The notes under the pieces are model-generated. The model was not told where the DNA came from. It ran no database searches and saw only the letters and a program-made list of their open reading frames with translations. DNA of 64,000 bases, taken from the NCBI RefSeq assembly GCF_028369295.1, contig NZ_JAQMYP010000022.1, positions 62,001 through 126,000 of the forward strand, given 5' to 3'. The stretch is from Streptomyces sp. HD. Its GTDB lineage: Bacteria > Actinomycetota > Actinomycetes > Streptomycetales > Streptomycetaceae. Both the position numbers and the translations under genes were made by a program. Below are positions 16,947 to 25,161 of this stretch, piece by piece; position 1 is the stretch's first letter, and each line of letters opens with the position of its first letter.

Positions 16947-17631
16947 ATGATCAACAGGCGTGTCTTCGGCAAGGCTCTCGGTGTGGGAACAGGCGCGGCA
17001 GCCGTCTCGCTGACCGGCTTGCAGGGCCCGCGGACCGCGTCGGCCGCTCCCGCGGCGGCCGGCTCCGCCTCGCTCGCGACCTTTCCGCAGCTCAAGCAGG
17101 TCAGGGCAGGTCTGCTGAACGTCGGTTACGCCGAACTGGGCCCGGCCCACGGCCCCGCGGTCATCGCCGAGCAGACCTGGTGGTACCAGTACTACTTCGC
17201 CACCGAGCGGGGCCGGCTCGCCATGGAGGACAGGACCCTGCGGCATGACCTGACCAGGCTCGTCTGGGACGCGGTCTCCCCGACGTGGGACTTCGACGAC
17301 GCCACCTTCAAGCGCACCGCGGCGGCCTTCGACAACCCCGACTACGCGGCCGTCGTCATCCACAACTACCGCTGGCGGCTGAGCCTCGCCGACGGCGAGC
17401 GCCGCTACGACGCACTGGAGAAGCGGCTCGCCGCCCGCCCGACGATCGGCGTGCCCACCATCACCCTCGACCCCGAGCGCGATCCCTTCACCGCTCCGGG
17501 CGGCGGAGCCTCGTACCGGACAGGTTCACCGGCGCGTACGAACACCGGACCCTGCCGGGTGTCGGCCACAACGTCCCCCAGGAAGCACCCGCCGCCTTCG
17601 CCCGGCCGTCATCGACGTGGACGGATTCTGA
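16947..17631 (+). pseudogene. Tat-secreted alpha/beta hydrolase (haloalkane dehalogenase-like), decayed
   Basis: ATG 16947 follows GGAGGGG. A twin-arginine signal (NRRVFGK) and the start of the hydrolase (NVGYAELGPAHGPAVI) are intact. The reading then jumps directly to the cap/helix region (TWWYQYYFATERGR), so about 100 codons, including the nucleophile elbow, are deleted. Further on, HNYRWRLSLADGERRYD is fine, but two one-base losses in G runs (about 17519 and 17610) are needed to restore FTGAYEHRTLPGVGHNVPQE and the end AVIDVDGF. It cannot make an active enzyme. Confidence 0.8.
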
Positions 17632-17662
17632 CGCCCCGACTGACCGCCCCGGCTCACCGTCT

Positions 17663-17682
17663 GGACAGGTGACCTGATCACC
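17663..17682. promoter_or_regulatory. second GACAGGTGAC site, with palindromes
   Basis: GGACAGGTGAC (17663-17673) overlaps CAGGT-G-ACCTG and GGTGA-N5-TCACC. It lies 25 bases before the start of the 64-residue ORF. Same motif as upstream of the decayed hydrolase and of the CGNR gene. Confidence 0.5.
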
Positions 17683-17706
17683 GTAGAACCGAAGGGAGTT
17701 TTCCTC

Positions 17707-17901
17707 ATGGAAGGCAGGAGCACCACGGACGGTGCCGCAGCGGGACGCCGGGCGCGGTTCGGTAGGTTGCCCGAGCGCGTCCGGCACGAGGACATGGTCG
17801 AGGAGAAGGTGGCCACGCCCGCGGACCCGGCGCGATACGCCTACGACCCCGAGGGCTCGTGGAGGTCCTTCGCGTGCATCGCCGCCGACCTGGGCCTCTG
17901 A
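17707..17901 (+). CDS. short hypothetical protein
   Basis: 64 aa, ATG 17707 with GAAGGGAG nine bases upstream. Basic N-terminal half (GRRARFGRLPERVRHEDMVE), then an acidic, aromatic C-terminal half (DPARYAYDPEGSWRSFAC). No TM or signal. Not recognised. It lies between the decayed hydrolase and the CGNR regulator and shares their putative operator, so it probably belongs to that regulon. Confidence 0.6.
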   Translation: MEGRSTTDGAAAGRRARFGRLPERVRHEDMVEEKVATPADPARYAYDPEGSWRSFACIAADLGL

Positions 17902-17922
17902 GCCGGAATTCTTGCCCGGCGC

Positions 17923-17937
17923 GACAGTCACCTGTCA
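17923..17937. promoter_or_regulatory. GACAG-TCAC-CTGTC operator before the CGNR gene
   Basis: A perfect inverted repeat GACAG/CTGTC (17923-17936) containing GTCACCTGTCA, the reverse complement of the other two sites. It ends 11 bases before the GTG of the regulator, where a repressor would block initiation. Confidence 0.5.
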
Positions 17938-17947
17938 GAATGGTGAC

Positions 17948-18523
17948 GTGAATCTCGACCATGTCTTCGTCTGCGGGAACCCGGCACTCGACTTCGCCGC
18001 GACGCTGCGAGCGCGCCGCTCGGTGCGCTTCGAGATGTTCGTGACGCCGGACAGGCTGAACGCCTGGTACGTGGAGTCCGGCATCGTCGACGCGGTCTCC
18101 CCAGGTCAGGAGGCCGACGTCGAGCAGGCGACGACCGTACGGGAAGCCATCTACCAGCTGGTCACCGCCCGTCGGCTCGGTGAGGAGTACGACAGGGCGG
18201 CGCTGACCGTGGTGAACAACGCGGCGCGCAGGCCGTCGGCGGTGCCGCAGCTCACCCCGTCGGGGCGCTGGACACAAGCGACACCGGAAGAAGCCCTCTC
18301 CCTGGTGGCACGCCAGGCCGTCGAGCTGCTGAGCGGACCGGACGTCCCCCTGCTCAAGGAGTGCGGGAACCCGGAGTGCACCCGCACCTACATCGACCGC
18401 TCACGGGGCACGCGCCGGCAGTGGTGCGGGATGGACTCCTGCGGCAACAAGATCAAGGCGGCCGCGTACCGGGCCCGCAAGAAGAGCGCCCCTGCGTCTC
18501 AGCTCGGGATGCCCGGGTCCTAG
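17948..18523 (+). CDS. CGNR zinc-finger (ABATE-type) regulator
   Basis: 191 aa from GTG 17948. N-terminal ABATE-like domain (HVFVCGNPALDFAATL ... TPDRLNAWYVESG), C-terminal CGNR finger: KECGNPECTRTYIDRSRG, QWCGMDSCGNKIKAAAYRAR. Two CxxxC pairs bind zinc; the last motif is CGNK instead of CGNR. Members are transcription factors. The upstream palindrome suggests autoregulation. Its stop codon TAG shares the palindromic CTAG with the stop of the opposing META-domain gene (18520-18523). Confidence 0.85.
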   Translation: MNLDHVFVCGNPALDFAATLRARRSVRFEMFVTPDRLNAWYVESGIVDAVSPGQEADVEQATTVREAIYQLVTARRLGEEYDRAALTVVNNAARRPSAVPQLTPSGRWTQATPEEALSLVARQAVELLSGPDVPLLKECGNPECTRTYIDRSRGTRRQWCGMDSCGNKIKAAAYRARKKSAPASQLGMPGS

Positions 18524-19407
18524 TCGCCGCGGATCGCCGTCCAGTGGTACCCGGGGTCCGTCGGTGGCGGGTCCAGCTCGGTGGCCTGGAAGGAGTCGGT
18601 CACGGCGCCGCCGTACCCCATCCGGCGCGGGTTCTTCTGGTACGTCAGCAGGGTGTCCTCCTGGCGCATGAGCTCTTGTGAGCAGGTCCGGTCGGTGGTC
18701 CGGACGGGCCGGTACATCGTGAGGACGTCGCGGTCGAAGACGGCTTTGCCGGTGAAGTCGTTGCACCCGGTGTTGCCGGTGACGGTCCCGTCCCGGTGGA
18801 AGACGTAGTACACCTCGCTGCCGCCGGTGATCGGTATGACGGAGCCGTCGTCCCCGACCAGATGGGTCAGCTGCCATCGGGAGCCGAAGAGCCCCTTGGG
18901 GCGCAGCAGTTGCACCGCGATGTAGTCGCCCCGCTGGTTCTTCAGGGTCATCGACACGTCGTCGACGCGCTGGTTGACGGTGAGCGGCCCGCTGAACAGC
19001 TTCCGCAGCTTCTCCTCGAAGGCGAGACGCGACGCCGGGCACCGCTTGGCCGGGGGCGCCGCGTCGGTCTTCCTGCCCACGGTGAGCGCTGTCTCGGTGA
19101 ACGTCGCCGCAGCCTTGAACGGAGTGCATCCGTAGTTGCCCTCGGCCGTGCCGTCGTCGCCGAACTCGACCCAGGCGGCGGCGCGGGGCGGCGGCGCGGT
19201 GGTCGTCCGCCCGCCGATCGAGACCCAGTGCACGTACCAGGCAGCCCCCGCCATCCGCCCCCCGTTCCCGCCGAGGGCCTTCGAAGTGGGTGAGGCCGTG
19301 GCCCGTCCCGTCTCCGCCGACGTGCACGCGGTGACGAGGAGCAGGGCGGCGAGCAGGGATCCGACGAGGGCTCTGGTGCGGGACCCGCGTTTGACGTTTA
19401 CCGGCAT
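18520..19407 (-). CDS. lipoprotein with two META domains
   Basis: 295 aa. Lipobox LVTAC (Cys about residue 28), then two META (HslJ-like) domains, each with a GNYGC/GNTGC Cys motif: WVEFGDDGTAEGNYGC (about 80-95) and YVFHRDGTVTGNTGCNDF (about 205-222). HslJ/META domains are found in secreted stress-related proteins of unknown biochemistry. Anchored outside the membrane. Both Cys motifs are retained, plus matched later Cys (KRC, RTCSQ), so disulfides are likely. Confidence 0.85.
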   Translation of the reverse strand: MPVNVKRGSRTRALVGSLLAALLLVTACTSAETGRATASPTSKALGGNGGRMAGAAWYVHWVSIGGRTTTAPPPRAAAWVEFGDDGTAEGNYGCTPFKAAATFTETALTVGRKTDAAPPAKRCPASRLAFEEKLRKLFSGPLTVNQRVDDVSMTLKNQRGDYIAVQLLRPKGLFGSRWQLTHLVGDDGSVIPITGGSEVYYVFHRDGTVTGNTGCNDFTGKAVFDRDVLTMYRPVRTTDRTCSQELMRQEDTLLTYQKNPRRMGYGGAVTDSFQATELDPPPTDPGYHWTAIRGD

Positions 19408-19444
19408 GAGTGGAAAGAGGGGCGAGACCCGCGTCGGGTTGCGG

Positions 19445-20101
19445 TCAAGTGGCCGGCGTACCGACCAGGTCGTCCAGTTCGGCGGTGAAGAGCTGCGCGG
19501 GGTCGAATCCCATGCCGGTGAACTGGCCGGCGAGTTCCAGGGACAGGACGCCGTGCAGCCGGGTCCAGAAGGTCAGGGCCCGGTGCAGGACCGCGGGCGG
19601 GGCGGGGTGGTCGGCCGCCCAGTCCCGGTGGTCCTCGATGTGTGCGTCGAACGGTGTCGCCGGGCCGTCCAGGGGCTGCGCGGCACAGGCGTCCAGGAGG
19701 GTCGCCATGATCTCGGACGAGATCGCGGTGGTGTCGTCGGGCGCGTGGTAGCCGGGGACGGGCGTGCCGTAGATGAGGAAGTAGCGCTGCGGGTCCTGCA
19801 GCGCCCATCCGCGTAGGGCGTGCGCCAGGGCGGCCATGCCGGCACCGGCCTCCGAGGCCGCACGGAAGGTGTCGGCGAGGCTCCGGTACGCGTCCCTGAC
19901 CAGCTCGGTGATCAGCTCGTCGCGGCCACTGAAGTACCGGTACAGCGCGGGCCCGCTCATGCCCATCTGCTTGGCGATCGCGTTCAGGGACAGCGCCGAC
20001 GCGCCCGCCGTGGCGATCTGTTCCCACGCGCGCTGCTTGATCTCCGTACGCACCTGGGCGCGGTAGCGCTCCCGCGGGGTCTTCGCTTCCGAGTTCACCA
20101 T
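19445..20101 (-). CDS. TetR/AcrR-family regulator with WHG-type C-terminal domain
   Basis: 218 aa. HTH at residues 18-60 (IKQRAWEQIATAGASALSLN, AIAKQMGMSGPALYRYFSGR, DELI). The C-terminal domain has WHG-like features (GWALQDPQRYFLIYGTPVPG, FWTRLHGVLSLELAGQF). Divergent from an NAD(P)H:quinone oxidoreductase gene; the 103-base gap holds palindromes over a consensus promoter, so it probably represses that gene and releases it on an electrophile or similar ligand. Inference from arrangement. Confidence 0.88.
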   Translation of the reverse strand: MVNSEAKTPRERYRAQVRTEIKQRAWEQIATAGASALSLNAIAKQMGMSGPALYRYFSGRDELITELVRDAYRSLADTFRAASEAGAGMAALAHALRGWALQDPQRYFLIYGTPVPGYHAPDDTTAISSEIMATLLDACAAQPLDGPATPFDAHIEDHRDWAADHPAPPAVLHRALTFWTRLHGVLSLELAGQFTGMGFDPAQLFTAELDDLVGTPAT

Positions 20102-20102
20102 A

Positions 20103-20162
20103 GTTAGAGGTTATCACTGAAGTTATTGACACTTCCGAATCCATGGAGTTATAACTTCTAAC
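20103..20162 (+). promoter_or_regulatory. consensus promoter overlapped by TetR-type operators
   Basis: -35 TTGACA (20126-20131), 17-base spacer, -10 TTATAA (20149-20154) for the oxidoreductase gene. GTTAGAGGTTAT (20103-20114) and ATAACTTCTAAC (20151-20162) are near-perfect inverted copies; GAAGTTAT/ATAACTTC (20119-20126, 20151-20158) and the palindrome AGTTATAACT (20147-20156) sit on the core promoter. Regulator binding would shut both genes. Confidence 0.65.
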
Positions 20163-20204
20163 GAACGCGAAGCCGAGTAACTCACCGACTCTGTGGAGGT
20201 CGCC

Positions 20205-21236
20205 ATGAACGCCGAAGGACTCGTCGAGGTCGTCCTGCCGGGCAAGGTCGAGCCCGAGGGGCTTGAGATCCGGCACGGCGCCGTCCCCGCCGCGGGCCCG
20301 GGCCAGGTCGTGATCCGGATGGAGGCGACCGGCGTCTCCTTCGCCGAGCAGCAGATGCGGCGCGGCCGCTACTACGACCAGCCGCCCTTCCCGTTCGTGC
20401 CCGGCTACGACCTCGTGGGCACGGTGCTGGCGACCGGCGAGGGCGTCGACCCGGACCTGACCGGCACCCGGGTCGCCGCCCTGCTCAAGGTCGGCGGCTG
20501 GGCCAGCCATGTGCTGGTCGACGCGGCGGACGTGGTGCCGGTACCCGAAGGCATCGGCGCGGCCGAGGCGGAGACCCTCGTCGTCAACGGCATCACCGCC
20601 TGGCAGATGCTGCACCGCAAGGCCCGCGTCCGCGCGGGACACACCGTCGTGGTGTACGGCGCCAACGGCGGCGTCGGCTCGGTCCTGGTCCAGCTCGCCC
20701 TGGCCGCGGGCGCCCGGGTGATCGGCACGGCGTCCGCGCGCCACCACGACGCCCTGCGGGAACGGGGAGTCGTCCCCGTCGACTACCGCGCCGCCGACGT
20801 CGCCGCCCGCATCCGCGCACTCGCCCCGGGCGGGGTGCACGCCGTCTTCGACCATGTCGGCGGCCACGGCATCGTCGACTCCTGGCGCCTCCTCGCCCCC
20901 GGCGGCACGCTCGTCTCGTACGGCAGCGCCTCCACCCGTGACGACGAGGGCTCCAAGCAGTGGCCCGTCCTCAAGCTGCTCGGCCGGGTGTGGCTGTGGA
21001 ACGCCCTGCCCAACCGCCGCCGCGCCTACTTCTTCAACGTCTGGGCCGGCCGGGCCCTGGCCAAGAACCGCTTCCGCGCCCGTCTGCGCACCGACCTCAC
21101 CCAGGTCTTCGCCGCCCTGCAGCGCGGTGAGGTCACGGCCCAGATCGCCGCGCAGCTGCCGCTCGCCCGCGTCGCCGACGCCCTGCGGCTGGCCGAGTCG
21201 GGCACCGTCGCCGGAAAGGTCGTGCTGAACCCGTAG
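20205..21236 (+). CDS. zinc-independent medium-chain NAD(P)H:quinone oxidoreductase
   Basis: 343 aa from ATG 20205 (GGAGG upstream). MDR fold: GroES-like N-terminal half (GQVVIRMEATGVSFAEQQMR, PFVPGYDLVGTV), Rossmann half with YGANGGVGSVLVQLA (the AxxGGVG cofactor motif) and VFDHVGGHG. Zinc-binding Cys/His are absent, as in quinone reductases and crotonyl-type MDRs. Likely reduces quinones or enones with NADPH in the cytoplasm. Downstream SRPBCC gene may share its mRNA. Expression is probably TetR-controlled. Confidence 0.88.
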   Translation: MNAEGLVEVVLPGKVEPEGLEIRHGAVPAAGPGQVVIRMEATGVSFAEQQMRRGRYYDQPPFPFVPGYDLVGTVLATGEGVDPDLTGTRVAALLKVGGWASHVLVDAADVVPVPEGIGAAEAETLVVNGITAWQMLHRKARVRAGHTVVVYGANGGVGSVLVQLALAAGARVIGTASARHHDALRERGVVPVDYRAADVAARIRALAPGGVHAVFDHVGGHGIVDSWRLLAPGGTLVSYGSASTRDDEGSKQWPVLKLLGRVWLWNALPNRRRAYFFNVWAGRALAKNRFRARLRTDLTQVFAALQRGEVTAQIAAQLPLARVADALRLAESGTVAGKVVLNP

Positions 21237-21302
21237 CGAGCACCCGAGCGCCCGATCCGATCACCGCAACGACACGACACGAAGCGAAACGAGGGGAACA
21301 CC

Positions 21303-21962
21303 ATGTTCAGCACCGGATCGTCGAACTCACACAGCGAGGGCAAGGCCAAGGCCAAGGCAGCGGTCATGCTGGCTCTCGCCGTCACCGCCGTCCTCGCGAG
21401 CACCATCCCGACCGCCCAGGCCAGCCCCGACCGCGGCACCTCTCAGTGCGGCGGGCGCGGCGTCGACGACGGCGCCCTCATCCGCTACCAGTCCGACGTC
21501 GTGATCAAGGCGCCGCTGAGCACCATCTGGAAGCTGCAGACCGACGTCGAACGCTGGCCGTCCTGGCAGCCCCCGGTCGTCACCGCCGAACGACTCGACC
21601 CCGGCCGGCTGAAGGCGGGTTCGCGGTTCCGGTGGACGACCCCCGCACCCGCCACCCCCACGACCCCCGCCACCACACTCGCCATCACCTCCACCGTCCA
21701 GGAACTCCGGCGCCACCACTGCGTCCTGTGGAGCGGACCCGCGATCGGTGAGGGGCTGCGCATCGACGAGGGCGTCCACCTGTGGACCTTCAGGAAGGTG
21801 AAGGGCGGGGTGCACGTCCACACCGAGGAGACCTGGACCGGCGCCCAGGTCGAAGCGGACGTCCCCACCGCTACCGCGGCCCTCGGCGCGGGCCTCGAAG
21901 CGTGGCTGCACGACCTGAAGACCACCGCCGAAGCCCACGCCGACCGGGCCGGACGGCCTTGA
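21303..21962 (+). CDS. secreted SRPBCC/START-like protein
   Basis: 219 aa. Signal peptide (MLALAVTAVLASTIPTAQA, cleavage about residue 40), then an SRPBCC helix-grip domain: VVIKAPLSTIWKLQTDVERW, PSWQPPVV, GLRIDEGVHLWTFRKVKGGV, THTEETWTG-like strand and a C-terminal helix. The family binds hydrophobic ligands in a cavity. A secreted member is unusual. Same strand and close behind the oxidoreductase gene (66 bases), so it may be co-transcribed and share its inducer. Confidence 0.78.
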   Translation: MFSTGSSNSHSEGKAKAKAAVMLALAVTAVLASTIPTAQASPDRGTSQCGGRGVDDGALIRYQSDVVIKAPLSTIWKLQTDVERWPSWQPPVVTAERLDPGRLKAGSRFRWTTPAPATPTTPATTLAITSTVQELRRHHCVLWSGPAIGEGLRIDEGVHLWTFRKVKGGVHVHTEETWTGAQVEADVPTATAALGAGLEAWLHDLKTTAEAHADRAGRP

Positions 21963-21986
21963 CGGCGAGCAGGTCGCCCCGAGGTG

Positions 21987-22277
21987 TCACCAGCCGAGCG
22001 CACCCTCGCCGGCTCGCGGCGCGTCCCCGGCCGGTGCGGCCGGAGGCGCGTCGTGGCACGTGAAGCCGAGCCGGGTCAGCGCCCGGCGCATCTCGCCCGC
22101 CGTGAAGTCGCGGCGGTTCTGCCTGGTGATCACTTCCCCGACCTGCATCACGGGGTAGACGCGGCCCTCGATGGTCACGGCCACGCCGGTGACGACTTCG
22201 GGCGTGATTCCGCTCATCGACTGCTCGACCTCGCTCTTGATCAGGTCGAAGGGGAAATGTGCGATGACACAACGCAT
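21987..22277 (-). CDS. SCO5918-family protein, copy 1
   Basis: 96 aa. MRCVIAHFPFDLIKSEVEQS, a middle strand AVTIEGRVYPVMQVGEVITR, a helix RDFTAGEMRRALTRLGFTC, then an Ala/Pro tail. About 60% identical by eye over the core to the protein at 61810-62103. It is 11 bases downstream of the DEAD-box helicase gene on the same strand and thus in its operon. SCO5918-type proteins are Streptomyces-specific and uncharacterised; placement with helicase and cold-shock genes suggests a role in RNA handling under cold. Confidence 0.85.
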   Translation of the reverse strand: MRCVIAHFPFDLIKSEVEQSMSGITPEVVTGVAVTIEGRVYPVMQVGEVITRQNRRDFTAGEMRRALTRLGFTCHDAPPAAPAGDAPRAGEGALGW

Positions 22278-22288
22278 GGGCTTCTCCT

Positions 22289-23968
22289 CTATGGGGTGTT
22301 CCGCGGGTTGGAGCGGGGGGCCCGGTCGGCGGCCCGTCCGTTCCCACCCCGGTCGGCCGACCGTCCCGTACGGCTGCCGGAGCCGGATCCCGTACGGCTG
22401 GTGGAACCGGATCCTGTACGGCTGCTGGAGCCGGATCCTGTACGGCTGGTGGAGCCGGATCCCGTACGGCTGCCGGCTCCAGCCCCCCTGCGACCGCGCG
22501 AGCCGGATGCCTTACGGCCGCGCGAGCCGGAGCCCTTGCGTTCGCCTTGCGCGGGGACCGGCACGGTGAGGGTGACGGGCACGCCCGAGGGGGTTCGGGC
22601 GCCGGTGATGCGGTGCAGTTCGGCCTCGCCAGGGCCGACCCGGGCGGTGCTCGGCGTGATGCCGGCGTCGGCCATCAGACGGTCCATCGCGTGCCGCTGG
22701 TGCGGCAGGACGAGGGTGACGACGGTTCCGGACTCGCCGGCGCGCGCGGTACGGCCGCCGCGGTGCAGGTAGTCCTTGTGATCGCCCGGAGGGTCGAAGT
22801 TCACGACGAGGTCGAGACCCTCGACGTGGATCCCGCGGGCGGCGACGTTGGTGGCCACCAGGACCGTGACCTCGCCGTCCTTGAACCAGGCGAGTGTCCG
22901 GTTGCGCTGCGGCTGCGACTTGCCGCCGTGCAGGGCAGCGGCCCGCACACCGACGGACAGCAGGTGCTTGGCCAGCCGGTCGGCCGCGTGCTTGGTGTCC
23001 AGGAACATGATCACTCGCCCGTCGCGGGCGGCTATCTCGGTCGCGGTGGTGTGCTTGTCGGTGTCGCGCACATGCAGCAGATGGTGCTCCATGGTGTTGA
23101 CGGCGCCCGCGGACGGGTCGACCGAGTGCACCACGGGGTCGTGGAGGTAGCGCCGGATCAGGAGGTCGATGTTGCGGTCCAGGGTGGCGGAGAACAGCAA
23201 CCGCTGGCCGTCGGTACCGACTTGGTCGAGCAGCTTCGTCACCTGGGGCATGAAGCCCATGTCGGCCATCTGGTCGGCCTCGTCCAGCACGGTGACGGCG
23301 ACCTGGTCCAGCCGGCAGTCGCCCCGCTCGATGAGGTCCTTGAGACGGCCGGGTGTCGCCACGACGACCTCGGCGCCGTCGCGCAGCGCACTCGCCTGAC
23401 GGCCGATCGACATGCCGCCCACCACGGTGGCGAGCCGCAGCCGCAGGGCGCGGGCGTAGGGGGTGAGCGCGTCGGTGACCTGCTGGGCCAGTTCCCGCGT
23501 GGGTACGAGGACGAGGGCGAGCGGCTGTCGAGGCAGGGCCCGCTGTCCGTCCAGCCGGGCCAGCAGAGCCAGGCCGAAGGCGAGCGTCTTGCCCGAGCCC
23601 GTGCGTGCCCGGCCCAGCACGTCCCGTCCGGCCAGCGCGTTCGGGAGGGTGGCCGCCTGGATCGGGAAGGGCACCGTCACGCCTTCGGCGGCGAGGGCGG
23701 TCAGCAGACGTGCGGGCAGGTCGAGTTCGGCGAACGTCGCGACCGGTGGCAGCGCCTCGGTGAGAGTGACCGGCAGGGCGAACTCCTGCGGGCGGGTGGC
23801 GGAGCGTGCTCCGGCGCCGTTCCTGCGTCCGGTGGCCGGACGGGGGTTCTGCCGGCCTGCCTCCTGGGCGCGAACGCGACCGCTACGAGAGCTGCCTGCC
23901 GAGCGCGTGGAGGTTCTGTCGGTGCGGAAGCGACCGGAGCCACCGTCGGCGCGACGGGTGCGGTTCAT
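22289..23968 (-). CDS. DEAD-box RNA helicase
   Basis: 559 aa from ATG 23968 (GGAAGG 6 bases upstream). Basic low-complexity N-terminus (about 1-70), helicase core with all motifs: ARTGSGKT (I), PTRELA (Ia), TPGR, LDEADQM (II), SATL (III), FLDTKHAA (IV), VATNVAARGIHVEGLD (V), HRGGRTARAG (VI). The C-terminus is a basic SRTGSGS repeat tail. ATP-dependent remodelling of RNA structure; cold-induced helicases of this type sit next to cspA genes, as here. Confidence 0.92.
   Translation of the reverse strand: MNRTRRADGGSGRFRTDRTSTRSAGSSRSGRVRAQEAGRQNPRPATGRRNGAGARSATRPQEFALPVTLTEALPPVATFAELDLPARLLTALAAEGVTVPFPIQAATLPNALAGRDVLGRARTGSGKTLAFGLALLARLDGQRALPRQPLALVLVPTRELAQQVTDALTPYARALRLRLATVVGGMSIGRQASALRDGAEVVVATPGRLKDLIERGDCRLDQVAVTVLDEADQMADMGFMPQVTKLLDQVGTDGQRLLFSATLDRNIDLLIRRYLHDPVVHSVDPSAGAVNTMEHHLLHVRDTDKHTTATEIAARDGRVIMFLDTKHAADRLAKHLLSVGVRAAALHGGKSQPQRNRTLAWFKDGEVTVLVATNVAARGIHVEGLDLVVNFDPPGDHKDYLHRGGRTARAGESGTVVTLVLPHQRHAMDRLMADAGITPSTARVGPGEAELHRITGARTPSGVPVTLTVPVPAQGERKGSGSRGRKASGSRGRRGAGAGSRTGSGSTSRTGSGSSSRTGSGSTSRTGSGSGSRTGRSADRGGNGRAADRAPRSNPRNTP
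22365..22484. repeat. five 24-bp repeats encoding the SRTGSGS helicase tail
   Basis: Unit CCCGTACGGCTGCCGGAGCC followed by GGAT, five copies, each giving an 8-residue SRTGSGSx block in the minus-strand helicase. Copy differences are mainly third-position or Ser/Gly swaps, keeping the Arg and Gly/Ser pattern, as in RGG-like RNA-binding tails. Confidence 0.8.
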
Positions 23969-24147
23969 GGGGGACCTTCCTCGATGCGGCGTATCGAGGA
24001 ATTCCGCCCAGCGGTGCCACACGCGGATTCACAAGAATGAGCCGAGGGAAATGCGAAAGTCGGGCGAGGCCGAGAAGTCCGGGAAAGAAATGAGCTGAGG
24101 CCCGCACCCCAAGAGCGCGGGCCCCAGCCACATGGTTCGCGTGAGCG

Positions 24148-24351
24148 TCAGGCGGGAACGATGTTCTCGGCCTGCGGGCCCTTCTGGCCCTGCGTCACGT
24201 CGAAGGTAACCTTCTGGCCTTCCTGAAGCTCGCGGAAGCCGGAGGTGGCGATGTTCGAGTAGTGGGCGAACACGTCAGCGCCGCCACCGTCCTGCTCGAT
24301 GAAGCCGAAGCCCTTTTCCGCGTTGAACCACTTCACGGTGCCAGATGCCAT
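24148..24351 (-). CDS. cold-shock protein (CspA family)
   Basis: 67 aa, exactly the family length. RNP1 KGFGFIE and RNP2 DVFAHYSNI are intact in MASGTVKWFNAEKGFGFIEQ. Single-stranded nucleic-acid-binding beta-barrel; an RNA chaperone. AAGGGAG lies 7 bases before ATG. Near a DEAD-box helicase gene, consistent with a cold-response cluster. The upstream region is unusually AT-rich (see 24352-24500). Confidence 0.95.
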   Translation of the reverse strand: MASGTVKWFNAEKGFGFIEQDGGGADVFAHYSNIATSGFRELQEGQKVTFDVTQGQKGPQAENIVPA

Positions 24352-24500
24352 ATTGAATCTCCCTTGGGGGGCAGTGCCGGAATCCGCACTTTACGGAATC
24401 CGAGTCGCCGCGATGATCACCCCTCCGGAAATATCCGGAAAGCTCTGCAAAGAAAAAGTCTCTGGCAACCAAAACTGCAACTGGTATCACGTTAACACAG
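24352..24500 (-). promoter_or_regulatory. AT-rich leader/promoter region of the cold-shock gene
   Basis: Much poorer in G+C than the surroundings. Contains direct repeats CGGAATCCG (24378-24386, 24394-24402), inverted repeat CCGGA-AATA-TCCGG (24425-24438) and an A/T run near 24450-24470. Long structured 5' leaders are typical for csp genes and tune translation with temperature; here the start of transcription is not determined. Confidence 0.45.
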
Positions 24501-24584
24501 GGGCCGGGGTGGAGGCCTCATGTTTTTTCGGGGTCGGCCAGAAATTCTGACCCCGACGCGGCCCGTATTTCTGTACTGGCGGGA

Positions 24585-24935
24585 CTAGGTATCCGCGACC
24601 GCACGGCCGCCCTGCTGGTCCAGCTGCCGGCGCATTTCCCGGTTCAGCCGGAGGGCGTCGTCGAGCTGGTCCTCCAGGGAGATGATCCGGCACGCGGCCT
24701 CGACGGGGGTGCCCTGGGCGACGAGTTCACGGGCGCGGGCGGCGATCCTCAACTGGCTGCGGGAGTACCGGCGGTGGCCGCCTGCCGAACGCAGCGGGGT
24801 GATCAGCCCGGCGCCGCCGACGGCGCGGAGGAAGGCCGGGGTGGTGTCGAGAATGTCTGCGGCCCGCCCCATCGTGTAGGCGGGGTAGTCGTCGTTGTCG
24901 AGGTCTCCGGCGACTGGGACCTTCTCAGCGGGCAT
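24585..24935 (-). CDS. MerR-family regulator
   Basis: 116 aa. N-terminal winged HTH of MerR type (YTMGRAADILDTTPAFLRAV, GLITPLRSAGGHRRYSRSQL) and a short coiled coil (ISLEDQLDDALRLNREMRRQ). No effector domain or metal-binding Cys, so it resembles short helix-turn-helix regulators near cspA in Streptomyces. Upstream of the cold-shock gene on the same strand but separated by 233 bases. Confidence 0.85.
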   Translation of the reverse strand: MPAEKVPVAGDLDNDDYPAYTMGRAADILDTTPAFLRAVGGAGLITPLRSAGGHRRYSRSQLRIAARARELVAQGTPVEAACRIISLEDQLDDALRLNREMRRQLDQQGGRAVADT

Positions 24936-25063
24936 GCGACAACCCTAGCCCTGGCAGGCAAGGAAAGGTGTCTTCGCCATAACAGATTAGTGATGGGTGG
25001 ACGGCTCCGAGTATCCCGCTCCTCCGGCCTGGCCGGACATCCACGGGAGTACGGTGAAAGTGG

Positions 25064-25161
25064 CCGAGGGTTCTTGGTGTGCCGGCTCACACCCGGCGCC
25101 GTTCTCGGCGAACGTCTACACCGGGCCGGTCCCGTCCGGACACCGGGGCAGGATGCGCCAC
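25064..25161 (+). promoter_or_regulatory. conserved leader of GNAT-like gene, copy 1
   Basis: About 98 bases upstream of the ATG closely match the region before the paralogue at 60965 (about 85% by eye over the last 68). Contains a perfect hairpin GGTGTG-CCGGCT-CACACC (25076-25093), then CGGCGCCGTTCTCGGCGAAC. The matching leader reads in a different frame relative to its ATG, so conservation is at nucleic-acid level. Function (promoter, RNA element) unknown. Confidence 0.6.

Noticed and set aside
24352..24500. Known riboswitch in the cold-shock leader
   Set aside because: No recognisable aptamer motif; only direct and inverted repeats.
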